DNA from: Paraburkholderia bannensis
GTDB lineage: Bacteria > Pseudomonadota > Gammaproteobacteria > Burkholderiales > Burkholderiaceae
Direction of reading: 5' to 3'
NCBI RefSeq assembly: GCF_014200455.1
Contig: NZ_JACHBW010000013.1
Span: 186,001-250,000 of the forward strand
DNA length: 64,000 nucleotides
The notes below the pieces were generated by a model that worked only from the letters and a program-made list of their open reading frames with translations, ran no database searches and was not told the origin of the DNA. How positions within the stretch are numbered: position 1 is the first letter of the stretch; each line of letters starts with the position of its first letter. Below are positions 42,925 to 51,940 of this stretch, piece after piece. A program made the position numbers and the translations under genes.

Positions 42925-43902
42925 ATGTCAGGCCAGTTGAACAAGGAGCAGTTGCTGAAAGCCTATCGCTCGATGCGCACGATCCGCGAATTCGAGGAAC
43001 GCTTGCACACCGAATTCGCAACCGGCGAAATCCCCGGTTTCGTGCACCTTTATGCGGGCGAGGAGGCGTCGGCGGTCGGCGTCATGAGCCATCTGAACGA
43101 TAGCGATTATGTTGCCACCACCCACCGTGGTCACGGCCATTGCATCGCCAAGGGCGTGGACGTGCGCGAGATGATGGCCGAAATCTATGGCCGCGCGACC
43201 GGCTCGTGCCGGGGCAAGGGCGGCTCTATGCATATCGCCGATCTGGCCAAGGGCATGCTCGGCGCGAACGGCATCGTCGGTGCGGGTGGGCCGCTCACCT
43301 GCGGCGCGGCGCTCGCGGCGAAGCACAGGAAAACCGGCGGCGTGGGCGTGTGCTTTTTCGGCGATGGCGCGTCGAATCAAGGGGTGATTTTCGAATCGAT
43401 GAATCTGGCCTCGGTGTGGCGTTTGCCGGTGATCTTCGTGGCCGAAAACAACGGCTACGCCGAAGCGACGTCGTCCACGTGGTCGGTCGCCGCCGACAAT
43501 ATCGCCGACCGTGCCAACGGCTTCGGCATGCCGGGCGTGATCGTCGATGGCTTCGACTTCTTCGCCGTTCACGAAGCGCTGGGCGAGGCGATTGCGCGGG
43601 CGCGCAGCGGCGGCGGCCCGACGCTCGTCGAAATGAAGCTTTCGCGCTATTTCGGCCACTTCGAAGGCGACGCGCAGACCTATCGCGCGCCCGGCGAAGT
43701 GCAAAAGCTGCGCGAAGAAAAGGATTGCCTCAAGCGCTTCGAGGAGCGCGTGGTGCGCGCAGAACTGGCGAGCCCCGACGATCTGCGCAAGGTCGACGCC
43801 GAAGTCCAGGCGTTGATCGACGATGCCGTGGCCCAGGCGAAGGCTGCGCCCTTGCCTGCGCCCGACGCGCTGCTCACGGATGTGTACGTGTCGTATCCCT
43901 GA
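42925..43902 (+). CDS. acoA: Acetoin dehydrogenase E1 component, alpha subunit
   Basis: 325 aa from ATG 42925 (AGGAGACAACC ahead). ThDP-binding motif GDGASNQG followed after ~20 residues by ENNGYAEAT; HRGHGHCIAKG and GSMHIADLAKGMLGANGIVG are typical E1-alpha blocks. With AcoB it cleaves acetoin, releasing acetaldehyde and passing an acetyl group to the lipoyl arm of AcoC. Second gene of the aco operon, 46 bp before acoB. Confidence 0.96.
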   Translation: MSGQLNKEQLLKAYRSMRTIREFEERLHTEFATGEIPGFVHLYAGEEASAVGVMSHLNDSDYVATTHRGHGHCIAKGVDVREMMAEIYGRATGSCRGKGGSMHIADLAKGMLGANGIVGAGGPLTCGAALAAKHRKTGGVGVCFFGDGASNQGVIFESMNLASVWRLPVIFVAENNGYAEATSSTWSVAADNIADRANGFGMPGVIVDGFDFFAVHEALGEAIARARSGGGPTLVEMKLSRYFGHFEGDAQTYRAPGEVQKLREEKDCLKRFEERVVRAELASPDDLRKVDAEVQALIDDAVAQAKAAPLPAPDALLTDVYVSYP

Positions 43903-43948
43903 ACGCATTGCAGATCAATCATCAGGATTCCAGATCAAGGAGACGGAA

Positions 43949-44953
43949 ATGGCACGGAAAATCACCTATTCGCAGGCGATCAACGAAGCGCTTGCACAGG
44001 AAATGGCGCGCGACGACAGCGTGATCGTGATGGGCGAGGACAACGCGGGCGGCGCGGGCGCGCCGGGCGAGCAGGACGCTTGGGGCGGCGTGCTGGGCGT
44101 GACGAAGGGGCTCTATGGCAAATTTCCGGGGCGGGTGCTCGATACGCCGCTCTCGGAAGGCGGCTTTATCGGCGCGGCGGTGGGCGCGGCGGCGTGCGGC
44201 ATGCGCCCGGTGGCGGAACTGATGTTCATCGACTTCATGGGCGTGTGCTTCGACCAGATCTTCAATCAGGCCGCGAAGTTCCGCTATATGTTTGGCGGCA
44301 AGGCAGTCACGCCCGTGGTGATCCGGACGATGTGCGGCGCGGGCCTGCGCGCGGCGGCCCAGCATTCGCAGATGCTGACTTCACTATTCACGCATATTCC
44401 GGGCCTCAAGGTTGTGTGTCCGGCCACGCCATACGATGCGAAGGGGCTGATGATCGAGGCGATTCGCGACAACGATCCGGTCATCTTTTGCGAGCACAAA
44501 CTGCTCTACACGATGGAAGGCGATGTGCCGGAAGAGTCGTATTCGATTCCCTTCGGCGAAGCCAACATCGTACGCGACGGCGACGACGTCACCCTCGTCA
44601 CTTATGGGCGCATGGTGCATTACGCGCTCGATGCCGCGCAAAAGCTCGCGAAAGACGGCATCGAAGCCGATGTGATCGACCTGCGCACGACCTCGCCGCT
44701 CGACGAGGACACCATTCTCGAAAGCGTGCAGCGCACGGGCCGCATCGTGGTGGTGGACGAAGCCAACCCGCGCTGTTCGATCGCGACCGATATCGCCGCG
44801 CTGGTGGCGAGCAAGGCGTTTGGCGATCTCAAGGCGCCGGTGGGCATGGTGACCGCGCCGCATACGCCCGTGCCGTTCGCGGCTTCGCTGGAAGACCTCT
44901 ACATCCCCTCGGCGGACCAGATCGCCGCAGCGGCGCGCGCCGCAAGGAGCTGA
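43949..44953 (+). CDS. acoB: Acetoin dehydrogenase E1 component, beta subunit
   Basis: 334 aa from ATG 43949, with AAGGAGACGG ahead; an upstream in-frame start overlaps acoA and is rejected. MARKITYSQAINEALAQEM, VMGEDNAGG, DTPLSEGGFIGAAVG and the transketolase C-domain (VTYGRMVHYALDAAQ, DLRTTSPLDEDTI) identify it. Forms the alpha2beta2 E1 with AcoA. acoC follows after 4 bp. Confidence 0.96.
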   Translation: MARKITYSQAINEALAQEMARDDSVIVMGEDNAGGAGAPGEQDAWGGVLGVTKGLYGKFPGRVLDTPLSEGGFIGAAVGAAACGMRPVAELMFIDFMGVCFDQIFNQAAKFRYMFGGKAVTPVVIRTMCGAGLRAAAQHSQMLTSLFTHIPGLKVVCPATPYDAKGLMIEAIRDNDPVIFCEHKLLYTMEGDVPEESYSIPFGEANIVRDGDDVTLVTYGRMVHYALDAAQKLAKDGIEADVIDLRTTSPLDEDTILESVQRTGRIVVVDEANPRCSIATDIAALVASKAFGDLKAPVGMVTAPHTPVPFAASLEDLYIPSADQIAAAARAARS

Positions 44954-44957
44954 CGTT

Positions 44958-46088
44958 ATGCCGATCAATATGATCACGATGCCCAAATGGGGCCTGTCGA
45001 TGGAGCAGGGTCAGGTGAACGGCTGGCTCAAGTCGACGGGCGATCAGGTGACGAAGGGCGAGGAGTTGCTCGACGTCGAATCGGACAAGATCGCCTCGGG
45101 CGTGGAGTGCGCCTTCGACGGGATTCTGCGGCGGCAGATCGCGCAGGAGGGCGATACGCTGCCGGTCGGCGCGCTGCTGGGCGTGGTCGCCGATGCGCAA
45201 ACTTCGGACGCCGAAATCGATGCCGCGGTGAGTGAATTCCAGCGCGATTTCGTGCCCGCGAAAGCCGGCGACGCGGACGCCGGGCCGCAGCCGCAGAAGG
45301 CGCAGATCGGCGGGCGCACGGTGCGCTGGCTGAAACTGGGTGAAGAACATCAGGGCGGCGGCACGCCCGTGGTGCTGATTCACGGCTTCGGCGGCGACCT
45401 CAACAACTGGCTGTTCAATCACGCCGATCTGGCCGCCGACCGCGCAGTCTGGGCGCTCGATCTGCCGGGGCATGGCGAGTCGGGCAAAGCGGTGGAAAGC
45501 GGGGCGATCGACGAACTCGCGCAGAGCGTGCTTGCGTTTCTCGACGCCCAGGAGATCGGGCGCGCGCATCTGGTCGGGCATTCGCTGGGCGGCGCGGTGG
45601 CGATGGCGGTTGCGGAGGGCGCGCCCGCGCGGGTCGCGTCGCTGGCGTTGATCGCGAGCGCGGGACTGGGCGACGAGATCGATGGTGCGTATATCGAAGG
45701 CTTTGTCACGGCTGCGAATCGCAATGCACTGAAGCCGCATGTCACGAAGCTGTTCGCCGATCCGTCGCTGGTCACGCGTCAACTGGTGGAGGACCTCGTC
45801 AAGTACAAGCGGCTCGAAGGCGTGCAGGACGCGTTGCGCAAGATCGCGGCGCAGGCGTTCGAGGGCGGGACGCAACGGCGCGTGTTCCGCGACAGGCTGT
45901 CGACGCTTGCACCCCGCGTGCTCGTGATCTGGGGCGAGGCTGACCAGATCATTACGTCGAAGCATGCGCAGGGGCTTGCGCCCACGGTCAGCGTGGAGGT
46001 GATCGCTGGCAAGGGGCATATGGTGCAGATGGAGGCGGCCGCCGAGGTCAACCGGCTGCTCAAGGCCTTTTTCGAGTCGGGAGGCTGA
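44958..46088 (+). CDS. acoC: Acetoin dehydrogenase E2: lipoyl domain fused to alpha/beta hydrolase
   Basis: 376 aa. Residues 1-80 are a lipoyl domain with the lipoylated K44 (DVESDKIASGVE). From ~115 an alpha/beta-hydrolase domain replaces the usual E2 acyltransferase core: oxyanion loop IHGFGG, nucleophile S209 (VGHSLGGAV), Asp in WGEADQII and His in GKGHMVQME. There is no E2 HxxxDG motif. This fusion is known for AcoC of Cupriavidus and Pseudomonas and catalyses acetyl transfer to CoA. No E3 gene follows, so a shared dihydrolipoamide dehydrogenase must serve. Confidence 0.93.
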   Translation: MPINMITMPKWGLSMEQGQVNGWLKSTGDQVTKGEELLDVESDKIASGVECAFDGILRRQIAQEGDTLPVGALLGVVADAQTSDAEIDAAVSEFQRDFVPAKAGDADAGPQPQKAQIGGRTVRWLKLGEEHQGGGTPVVLIHGFGGDLNNWLFNHADLAADRAVWALDLPGHGESGKAVESGAIDELAQSVLAFLDAQEIGRAHLVGHSLGGAVAMAVAEGAPARVASLALIASAGLGDEIDGAYIEGFVTAANRNALKPHVTKLFADPSLVTRQLVEDLVKYKRLEGVQDALRKIAAQAFEGGTQRRVFRDRLSTLAPRVLVIWGEADQIITSKHAQGLAPTVSVEVIAGKGHMVQMEAAAEVNRLLKAFFESGG

Positions 46089-46090
46089 CG

Positions 46091-47107
46091 ATGAGCGAGG
46101 CCGTGTCTGAAGCGACTTTGCCCGGCGACACCGCGCTTGGCCAGCACGGCCTGCGCAGCCGCGAGAAGCTCGCGCGCATTCCGGTGAAGATCGTGCCCGC
46201 GCCTTCCGGCGAGGTGCTGCCGAAGCCGCCGTGGCTGCGCGCGCGTCCGATGATGAGCGCCACGGTGGCGCAAGTGGCCACGGTGCTGCGCGAACATCGG
46301 CTGCATTCGGTCTGCGAGGAGGCGATGTGCCCGAACATCGGCGAATGCTTCGCGCAGCGCACCGCCACTTTCATGATCATGGGCGGCCTGTGTACGCGGC
46401 GCTGTCCGTTCTGCGATGTCGCGCACGGACGGCCCGCGCCGCTCGATGCCGATGAGCCCGCGCATCTGGCGGCGGCGGTCGCGGCGCTTGGCTTGCGTCA
46501 TGTCGTGATTACCTCGGTGGATCGAGACGATCTGCGTGACGGCGGCGCGGCGCATTTCGCGCAGTGTATCGAGCAGGTGCGAGCGCGCGTGCAGGGCATT
46601 GGCGTGGAAATTCTGACGCCGGATTTTCGTGGCCGTATCGGGCGTGCGCTCGATGCGCTGTCGCTCGCGTGGCCCGACGTGTTCAATCACAACATCGAGA
46701 CTGTGCCGTCGCTCTATCGCGCGGCGCGGCCGGGCGCGGATTATCGCGGCTCGCTCGATCTGCTGGCCCGCGCGAAAGCGGCGCATGCGGCGCTGGTCAC
46801 GAAGTCGGGGCTGATGGTGGGGCTTGGCGAAACCGATCAGGCCTTGCAGGCGACGATGGGCGACCTGCGCGAGCACGGCGTGGAGGTGCTGACCATCGGG
46901 CAGTATCTTGCGCCTTCGCGTTTTCACCTGCCGGTGCGCCGTTATCTGCATCCGGACGAGTTCGCGGCGCTGCGGGAAGCGGGCTTGAGGATGGGATTTC
47001 GCGAGGTGGTTGCGGGGCCGCTGGTGCGGTCTTCGTATCATGCGGCGCAGACGGTGGAGGCGGCGCGGAGGACACAGACGGCACAGACGGCACGCGAGTC
47101 AGACTGA
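46091..47107 (+). CDS. lipA: Operon-borne lipoyl synthase (LipA paralog of the aco operon)
   Basis: 338 aa, 2 bp after acoC. Radical SAM enzyme with both LipA clusters: auxiliary CEEAMCPNIGEC (C75, C80, C86), SAM-binding CTRRCPFC (C101, C105, C108) and the terminal RSSY Ser ligand. It inserts sulfur at C6 and C8 of octanoyl groups, here presumably on AcoC K44. Burkholderia genomes normally carry a housekeeping lipA beside lipB elsewhere, so this is probably a dedicated second copy. The short Thr/Ala-rich tail is unremarkable. Confidence 0.93.
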   Translation: MSEAVSEATLPGDTALGQHGLRSREKLARIPVKIVPAPSGEVLPKPPWLRARPMMSATVAQVATVLREHRLHSVCEEAMCPNIGECFAQRTATFMIMGGLCTRRCPFCDVAHGRPAPLDADEPAHLAAAVAALGLRHVVITSVDRDDLRDGGAAHFAQCIEQVRARVQGIGVEILTPDFRGRIGRALDALSLAWPDVFNHNIETVPSLYRAARPGADYRGSLDLLARAKAAHAALVTKSGLMVGLGETDQALQATMGDLREHGVEVLTIGQYLAPSRFHLPVRRYLHPDEFAALREAGLRMGFREVVAGPLVRSSYHAAQTVEAARRTQTAQTARESD

Positions 47108-47194
47108 TTTTCCCGCCTCCGTTCTGCAACTAACAGCCAGTCGTAGTTGAGTCCGGAAAGACGCGGATTGCGCGCCGGGCCGGCAGATCGTCGA

Positions 47195-48562
47195 TCAGCG
47201 CCGGTCCTGCAAGTATCGCGTGCTGACCCGCGACAGATAGACGACAAGGCCCGCGCCGGCGATGACCAGACTCGCCGCATTGGCGATCCAGAAACCGCGT
47301 GCGCCGGTCGCCCAGGCGGGCAGTCCGCCGAATACGTCGAAACCGAGTGCATAGCCGCCGCCCAGGCCCACGCCCCAGAGGGCAATGGCATAGATGAGCG
47401 TCGGCACCACGGCGACCTTGTACGCGCGCAGCGCGAACGCCGTGGTGATCTGCAGCGCGTCGAACACGTGATAGACGGTCACGATCGCCACCAGCGGCAT
47501 GGCAGCCACCGCCACGGCCGGATCGGGCGTATAGCCGCCAATGATGAGCGGGCGCAGCACGAACACGATCGCGCCATAGCAGCATGCGATCGCCACCGCC
47601 GTCATCACGCCGTGCCGCGCGAGCGTGCGCGCTTCGGCGGGACGGTTGCCGCCCAGCGCCTGCGCCACCAGCGTCGACGTCGCCACGCCAATCGACAGCG
47701 GCGTCATGTAGAGCACCGCGCCCATGTTGCCGGCGATCTGGTGGCCCGCCAGCGTCGTCGTGCCCAGCCGCGCGATGAAGATCGCCATGAAGGTGTAGGA
47801 GGTCACCTCGATGAGATACGACAGCCCCATCGGAATGCCAAGCTTGAGCAGTTGCACCTGACGCTTCCAGACGGGCCAGCAGAAGTGCCTGAAGATCTCG
47901 AAAGGCGCGAACACGTCGATGCGCATGAAAGCCACAGCCGCGCACAGCACCAGCGCCCAGTTGATCGACGTGCTGGCGAGCGCGCAGCCGGGGCCGCCTA
48001 GCGCGGGCACGCGCAGACCGCCAAAAATCAGCCACGTATTGAGCGGCACCTTGATCGCGAGCGCGCCCACCTGCAGGAACATGACGAGGCGCGGGCGTCC
48101 AACCGCGTTGGACAGCGAGCTATAGATGCGGAACGCGAGGCTTGCCGGCAGCCCGAACGACAGCAGCCGCAGATAGCCGATGGTGCGATCGCGCAGCGCT
48201 TCGGGCGCGCGCGCGAGGTCGAGCAGCGGACCCGGGAAATAGAGGATCACGAAGCCGATCACCATCAGCACGAGCGCGAGCCAGAAGGCCTGGCGCACTT
48301 CCTCGCCGATCTCGGCATCCTTGCGCGCGCCATACAGTTGCGCGGCCACCGGCTGCAGCGCCGAAAGAATGCCGGTGAGGCCGATATAAACCGAAACGTA
48401 GATCGACGAGCCAAGACCGAGCGCGGCGAGGTCGAGCGCTGAATAGCGCCCCACCATCGCCGTGTCGATCACGCCGAACGCAATGATCGCGAGCTGCCCG
48501 ACCAGCACCGGCCACGCGAGACCGGCGATGCGCCGGACGTCGCCCAGGAAAGTGGTGGTCAC
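47195..48562 (-). CDS. norM: MATE-family multidrug/Na+ antiporter (NorM-like)
   Basis: 455 aa from GTG 48562, chosen because it starts 31 bp after the upstream gene; a longer frame overlaps that gene. Twelve hydrophobic spans with internal two-fold repeat (MATE fold): GLAWPVLVGQLAIIAFGVID, MVGRYSALDLAALGLGSS and, in the second half, GIPMGLSYLIEVTSYTFM. NorM proteins export cationic drugs and fluoroquinolones. Probably in one transcript with the preceding ArnT-like gene. Convergent with lipA. Confidence 0.92.
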   Translation of the reverse strand: MTTTFLGDVRRIAGLAWPVLVGQLAIIAFGVIDTAMVGRYSALDLAALGLGSSIYVSVYIGLTGILSALQPVAAQLYGARKDAEIGEEVRQAFWLALVLMVIGFVILYFPGPLLDLARAPEALRDRTIGYLRLLSFGLPASLAFRIYSSLSNAVGRPRLVMFLQVGALAIKVPLNTWLIFGGLRVPALGGPGCALASTSINWALVLCAAVAFMRIDVFAPFEIFRHFCWPVWKRQVQLLKLGIPMGLSYLIEVTSYTFMAIFIARLGTTTLAGHQIAGNMGAVLYMTPLSIGVATSTLVAQALGGNRPAEARTLARHGVMTAVAIACCYGAIVFVLRPLIIGGYTPDPAVAVAAMPLVAIVTVYHVFDALQITTAFALRAYKVAVVPTLIYAIALWGVGLGGGYALGFDVFGGLPAWATGARGFWIANAASLVIAGAGLVVYLSRVSTRYLQDRR

Positions 48563-48593
48563 CGCGGCCTCGATCGCATGAACCGGAGTCGCA

Positions 48594-50348
48594 TCAGTCG
48601 GGGCGCTTGCGCCAGACGTGCTTCTTGAGCGGCGGCTGCGGACGGTCGATGCGCACATAAAGGCGGAAGCGCTCGTCGCGGTCGGCGGCGCGGCGGCCTT
48701 CCCAGACCCGCTTCCAGACGAAGTCCGACATCGAGCTGGGTTCGCCGTAGTCCTGGGTGTCCTGACGCAGGATCACGTCGCAGTCGTCGTCGAACGAGAA
48801 GTGCATCTTGCCGAAGTAGGCGAAGGTGGCGATCTGCGCGTCGCCCAGACGCACCGGCGAAATGCACTGATAGTCGGCGGGCAGGTGCGCGGAGATCTGC
48901 TGCGCGACGTCCTTATAGGTGCGGCTGTAGTTGACGACCGGCAGCCACAGCGTCATCAGCAGCACCCACATCAGCGTGGTGCCGCCGCTCGACAGCACCA
49001 CGCTGCGCCACAACACCTTCGGATGACGCGCCACGCGCCATTGCACCAGCGCCATCCAGCACAAGGTCACGCCCACCGCGCAGACGAAGGAGAGAATCTT
49101 GAACTGCGGCGCGAAGCCCGGCACGAGACGCGCGAGGTTGCGCGCGAGCGGCGCGGGAAAGCCCGTCATGCCCGCCAGCCAGACCAGCCATACGAAGGTG
49201 CTGAGAATCGTGAAGCTCAGCACCGCGAACCAGTCTATCGCATTGATTGCTTCGCGCTTGAGCGTAGGCAGCGCGAAGGTCGCGAGCACTGACAGCGCGG
49301 GCAGTACCAGCATGAAGAGGCGATTGGTTTCGTGGCTTTGCACCACCACGAGGACCAGCAGCGGCACGATCACCGAAAGCGGAATCGCAATGTGCGGCGC
49401 GCGGCGCAGACCGGCCCAGCTCACCCATGCCCAGATCGCGAGCGGCCACGCGGGCCAGGTGAACAGCGGCAGGTTCTTGGCCGCGTAGCGCAGCACCGAG
49501 CCGGGCGGACCCGCGAATGCGTTGACGTTGGTGCGCGCCCACTGGTTGATGAACCAGACGGCGTCGTCCGGATACGCGTGCAGCGCGATCAGCGGCCACG
49601 AGAAGGCGACCACGATCGCGACCGGCAGGCCTGCCACCAGCAGCCAGCGCGAACGCGTATTGGGCGCGAAGGCGAGCATCACCAGCGTGCCGACGAGCAG
49701 CGCGCCCACCAGCACCGGACCACTCGACAGCATCACGACGCCCAGCGCCAGGCCCCACCAGATCGCGCCCTGGATGGGCTTGTCGATGGCGCGCACCAGG
49801 CCGTAGACCAGCATCGCGATACCGAGGAACTGCATCAGCTGCGGCGTGGTTTCGTGACCGCGCTCGGCGAGGCCGAAACAGGCCAGCAGAATGAGCAGGG
49901 CGCCATCGGCCAGCGTGCGGCCGTAGTCGCGCGGTTCGGGCTCGCCGCCGAACGCATACTTGAAAGGCTGCACTTCGGCACGGCGGCCCAGCAGATAGGC
50001 GCTGTACCACACGAACGCACAGGCGAAGCAGAACAGCAGGCCCGTGGCGACACGCGAGGCATTGCTCGCATCCACCCACGGCGCGAAGATGCGGATACAC
50101 AGCGCGCCGAGCCAGTAGCCCAGCGGACCATTCTCGGTCACGTATTTGCCGACGAGATTCGGCAGCAGCCAGTCGTGCGACGTGCCGCCGGCCATCGTCC
50201 ACATTACGCCGAAACCCGCCGCATCCTCGTTCTTCCAGGGATCGCGGCCAAACAGGCCGAACGACGCGAACACGATGGTGATGGTCAGCAGCAGCCAGCG
50301 CGGCAGGGCGCTGGTGGCGGAGGCGGTCAGGCGAATGGCAGGCTTCAT
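48594..50348 (-). CDS. ArnT-like GT83 membrane glycosyltransferase
   Basis: 584 aa from ATG 50348 (MKPAIRLTASATSALPRWLL). About ten to twelve membrane spans; the first periplasmic loop has RDPWKNEDAAGFGVMW, an acidic pair where ArnT has DEGRY. The soluble C-terminal part (QCISPVRLGDAQIATFAYFG) is periplasmic. It belongs to the ArnT/PMT superfamily, but it is clearly different from the arnT of the arn cluster in this window. It probably moves a sugar from a polyprenyl carrier to lipid A, a glycan or a protein; the substrate is unknown. Followed 31 bp later by the MATE gene. Confidence 0.8.
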   Translation of the reverse strand: MKPAIRLTASATSALPRWLLLTITIVFASFGLFGRDPWKNEDAAGFGVMWTMAGGTSHDWLLPNLVGKYVTENGPLGYWLGALCIRIFAPWVDASNASRVATGLLFCFACAFVWYSAYLLGRRAEVQPFKYAFGGEPEPRDYGRTLADGALLILLACFGLAERGHETTPQLMQFLGIAMLVYGLVRAIDKPIQGAIWWGLALGVVMLSSGPVLVGALLVGTLVMLAFAPNTRSRWLLVAGLPVAIVVAFSWPLIALHAYPDDAVWFINQWARTNVNAFAGPPGSVLRYAAKNLPLFTWPAWPLAIWAWVSWAGLRRAPHIAIPLSVIVPLLVLVVVQSHETNRLFMLVLPALSVLATFALPTLKREAINAIDWFAVLSFTILSTFVWLVWLAGMTGFPAPLARNLARLVPGFAPQFKILSFVCAVGVTLCWMALVQWRVARHPKVLWRSVVLSSGGTTLMWVLLMTLWLPVVNYSRTYKDVAQQISAHLPADYQCISPVRLGDAQIATFAYFGKMHFSFDDDCDVILRQDTQDYGEPSSMSDFVWKRVWEGRRAADRDERFRLYVRIDRPQPPLKKHVWRKRPD

Positions 50349-50565
50349 GCAGTACGAAAGAATCGGGTAGGCGGACCGGGGTGTGCGACATCCAGGCGGC
50401 TTCAAGATAACAAAGCGCCGCGATCGACGCGTCGGCGTCCGGTCAGGAGCATCCGGCATTCTAGCCGGGCGCGCCTGCAAGCGTCATGGCGCAGGTGCGA
50501 CCGAGTCTTACCGGAGCTTCGATGCAGGCGCAATGAGCGCATGGGCAACGCAGGCAGCGGGCAAT

Positions 50566-50595
50566 AAAAAAGGGCAGCGTAGGCTGCCCTTTTTT
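50566..50595. terminator. Bidirectional terminator after rpmE2
   Basis: AAAAAAGGGCAGC, loop GTAG, GCTGCCCTTTTTT: a perfect 13-nt inverted repeat with T-runs in both directions. It ends rpmE2 (minus strand), whose stop is ~55 bp upstream. Confidence 0.9.
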
Positions 50596-50648
50596 GCTGT
50601 GCTTCCGGCTGGAAGCAGCTGGGACCGGCTTGACGCCGGTGCAACGAA

Positions 50649-50912
50649 TTACTTCGTTGCCTTGCCCGTGGCGCGTGCGCCGAACTTCTTGTTGAACTTT
50701 TCGACGCGGCCGGCCGTGTCCATGATCTTCTGCGTGCCCGTGTAGAACGGGTGCGATTCCGACGAGACTTCGATCTTTGCGAGCGGGTAGGTCTTGCCGT
50801 TGAATTCTGCGGTTTCGCGCGTCTGGATCGTCGAACGGGTCACGAACTTGAAGTCGTTCGAAACGTCGATGAACAGAACTTCGCGGTAATCCGGGTGAAT
50901 GCCTGCTTTCAT
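50649..50912 (-). CDS. rpmE2: 50S ribosomal protein L31 type B (zinc-free)
   Basis: 87 aa. MKAGIHPDYREVLFIDVS and ESHPFYTGTQKIMDTAGRVEKF are L31 signatures; there is no Cys at all, so this is the zinc-independent type B. Such paralogs often replace zinc-binding L31 under zinc limitation, but in Burkholderia the type B form is frequently the standard copy. Single gene with a bidirectional terminator. No Zur box was recognised upstream. Confidence 0.96.
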   Translation of the reverse strand: MKAGIHPDYREVLFIDVSNDFKFVTRSTIQTRETAEFNGKTYPLAKIEVSSESHPFYTGTQKIMDTAGRVEKFNKKFGARATGKATK

Positions 50913-51082
50913 GATTAATCCTTAAATCTGGCGGTAGCCAACCCGCGAGCCCGGCTGCCCTATGCAGTACCGGCGCCCTTGCTTGAATCCTTGCGGAAAC
51001 AGGCGCGAGCCACTTGCCCAAGGTCGAAAAACGGCGATTATGCCAGAAAATCAGCCGCTTGGCGATTTTTCGAGCGATGCAA

Positions 51083-51919
51083 TCACGTGTCCGACGCCGC
51101 CAGCGCGCCTACGCGCGCGGGGTCCTGGCGGTAATAGCGCGCGAGCAGCCGGTACAGCTGCGGATATTCGGCCTCGAACGCCTGTGGCTTGACGAATAGC
51201 GCCTCGCTGCAGACCGCGAAGAATTCGGACGGATGATCGGCGGCGTAGGGATCGATCAGGGACTCGCGCTCGAAACGCGTCCAGCGGCGCTCCGGCACGG
51301 CGTCCACTTTGTCGCAGAATTGGTCGTAGGCATGGTCGAAGACATCGGCCCACGCCTGCGCATCAAGTGGCGCATGCCAGCGGCGAAAAAGGGGCGGATG
51401 ACCGTCGGCCTCGCCGTTGAGCATGTCGATCTTGTGCGCGAATTCGTGGATCACGACGTTGTAGGCATCGCGGCCATCGGTCATCTGCGCGTCTTCCCAG
51501 GACAGCAGCACCGGGCCGCCTTCCCATGCCTCTCCGCTGGCGTCGTGCTCGACTTCGTGGACCACGCCGTCCTCGTCCTCGACCGTCTTGCGAATGATGA
51601 ATTCACCTGGATACACCGTCACGCCAACCCAGCCCTTGTAGAGGTCGAGCGAAAGATTGAGCACCGGCAGCGAGGCCTGTACCGCAATGGCCACGGCGAT
51701 CTGGTCGGTCAGTTCCAGTTGGTGCGCGGTGGTGAATTCCTTGTGCGCGAGAAAGAGGCTGGTGAGTTCGCGCAGACGCACGAGATCGGCGGCGTCGAGG
51801 TAGGCGAGGAACGGTAGGCCGTCGAGCGTGGCCTGCCAGAGCGCGTCGTTGATCGCATAGGTGCGCAGCGCTTTTTCGCGGCGGCGCGTATCGAACCAGT
51901 TCGTCAGTTTCGAAAGCAT
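51083..51919 (-). CDS. mtfA: MtfA-type zinc peptidase (M90)
   Basis: 278 aa. Zincin motif H158-E159-F-A-H162 (VVIHEFAHKIDMLNG); EFFAVCSEALFVKP near the C-terminus holds the third ligand region. E. coli MtfA binds and inactivates the Mlc repressor and has aminopeptidase activity; whether an Mlc homolog exists here is unknown. Lies 22 bp after the MFS gene and likely shares its transcript (MerR-MFS-MtfA). Confidence 0.93.
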   Translation of the reverse strand: MLSKLTNWFDTRRREKALRTYAINDALWQATLDGLPFLAYLDAADLVRLRELTSLFLAHKEFTTAHQLELTDQIAVAIAVQASLPVLNLSLDLYKGWVGVTVYPGEFIIRKTVEDEDGVVHEVEHDASGEAWEGGPVLLSWEDAQMTDGRDAYNVVIHEFAHKIDMLNGEADGHPPLFRRWHAPLDAQAWADVFDHAYDQFCDKVDAVPERRWTRFERESLIDPYAADHPSEFFAVCSEALFVKPQAFEAEYPQLYRLLARYYRQDPARVGALAASDT

Positions 51920-51940
51920 CGAGCTACGTCATTCAGTCAT

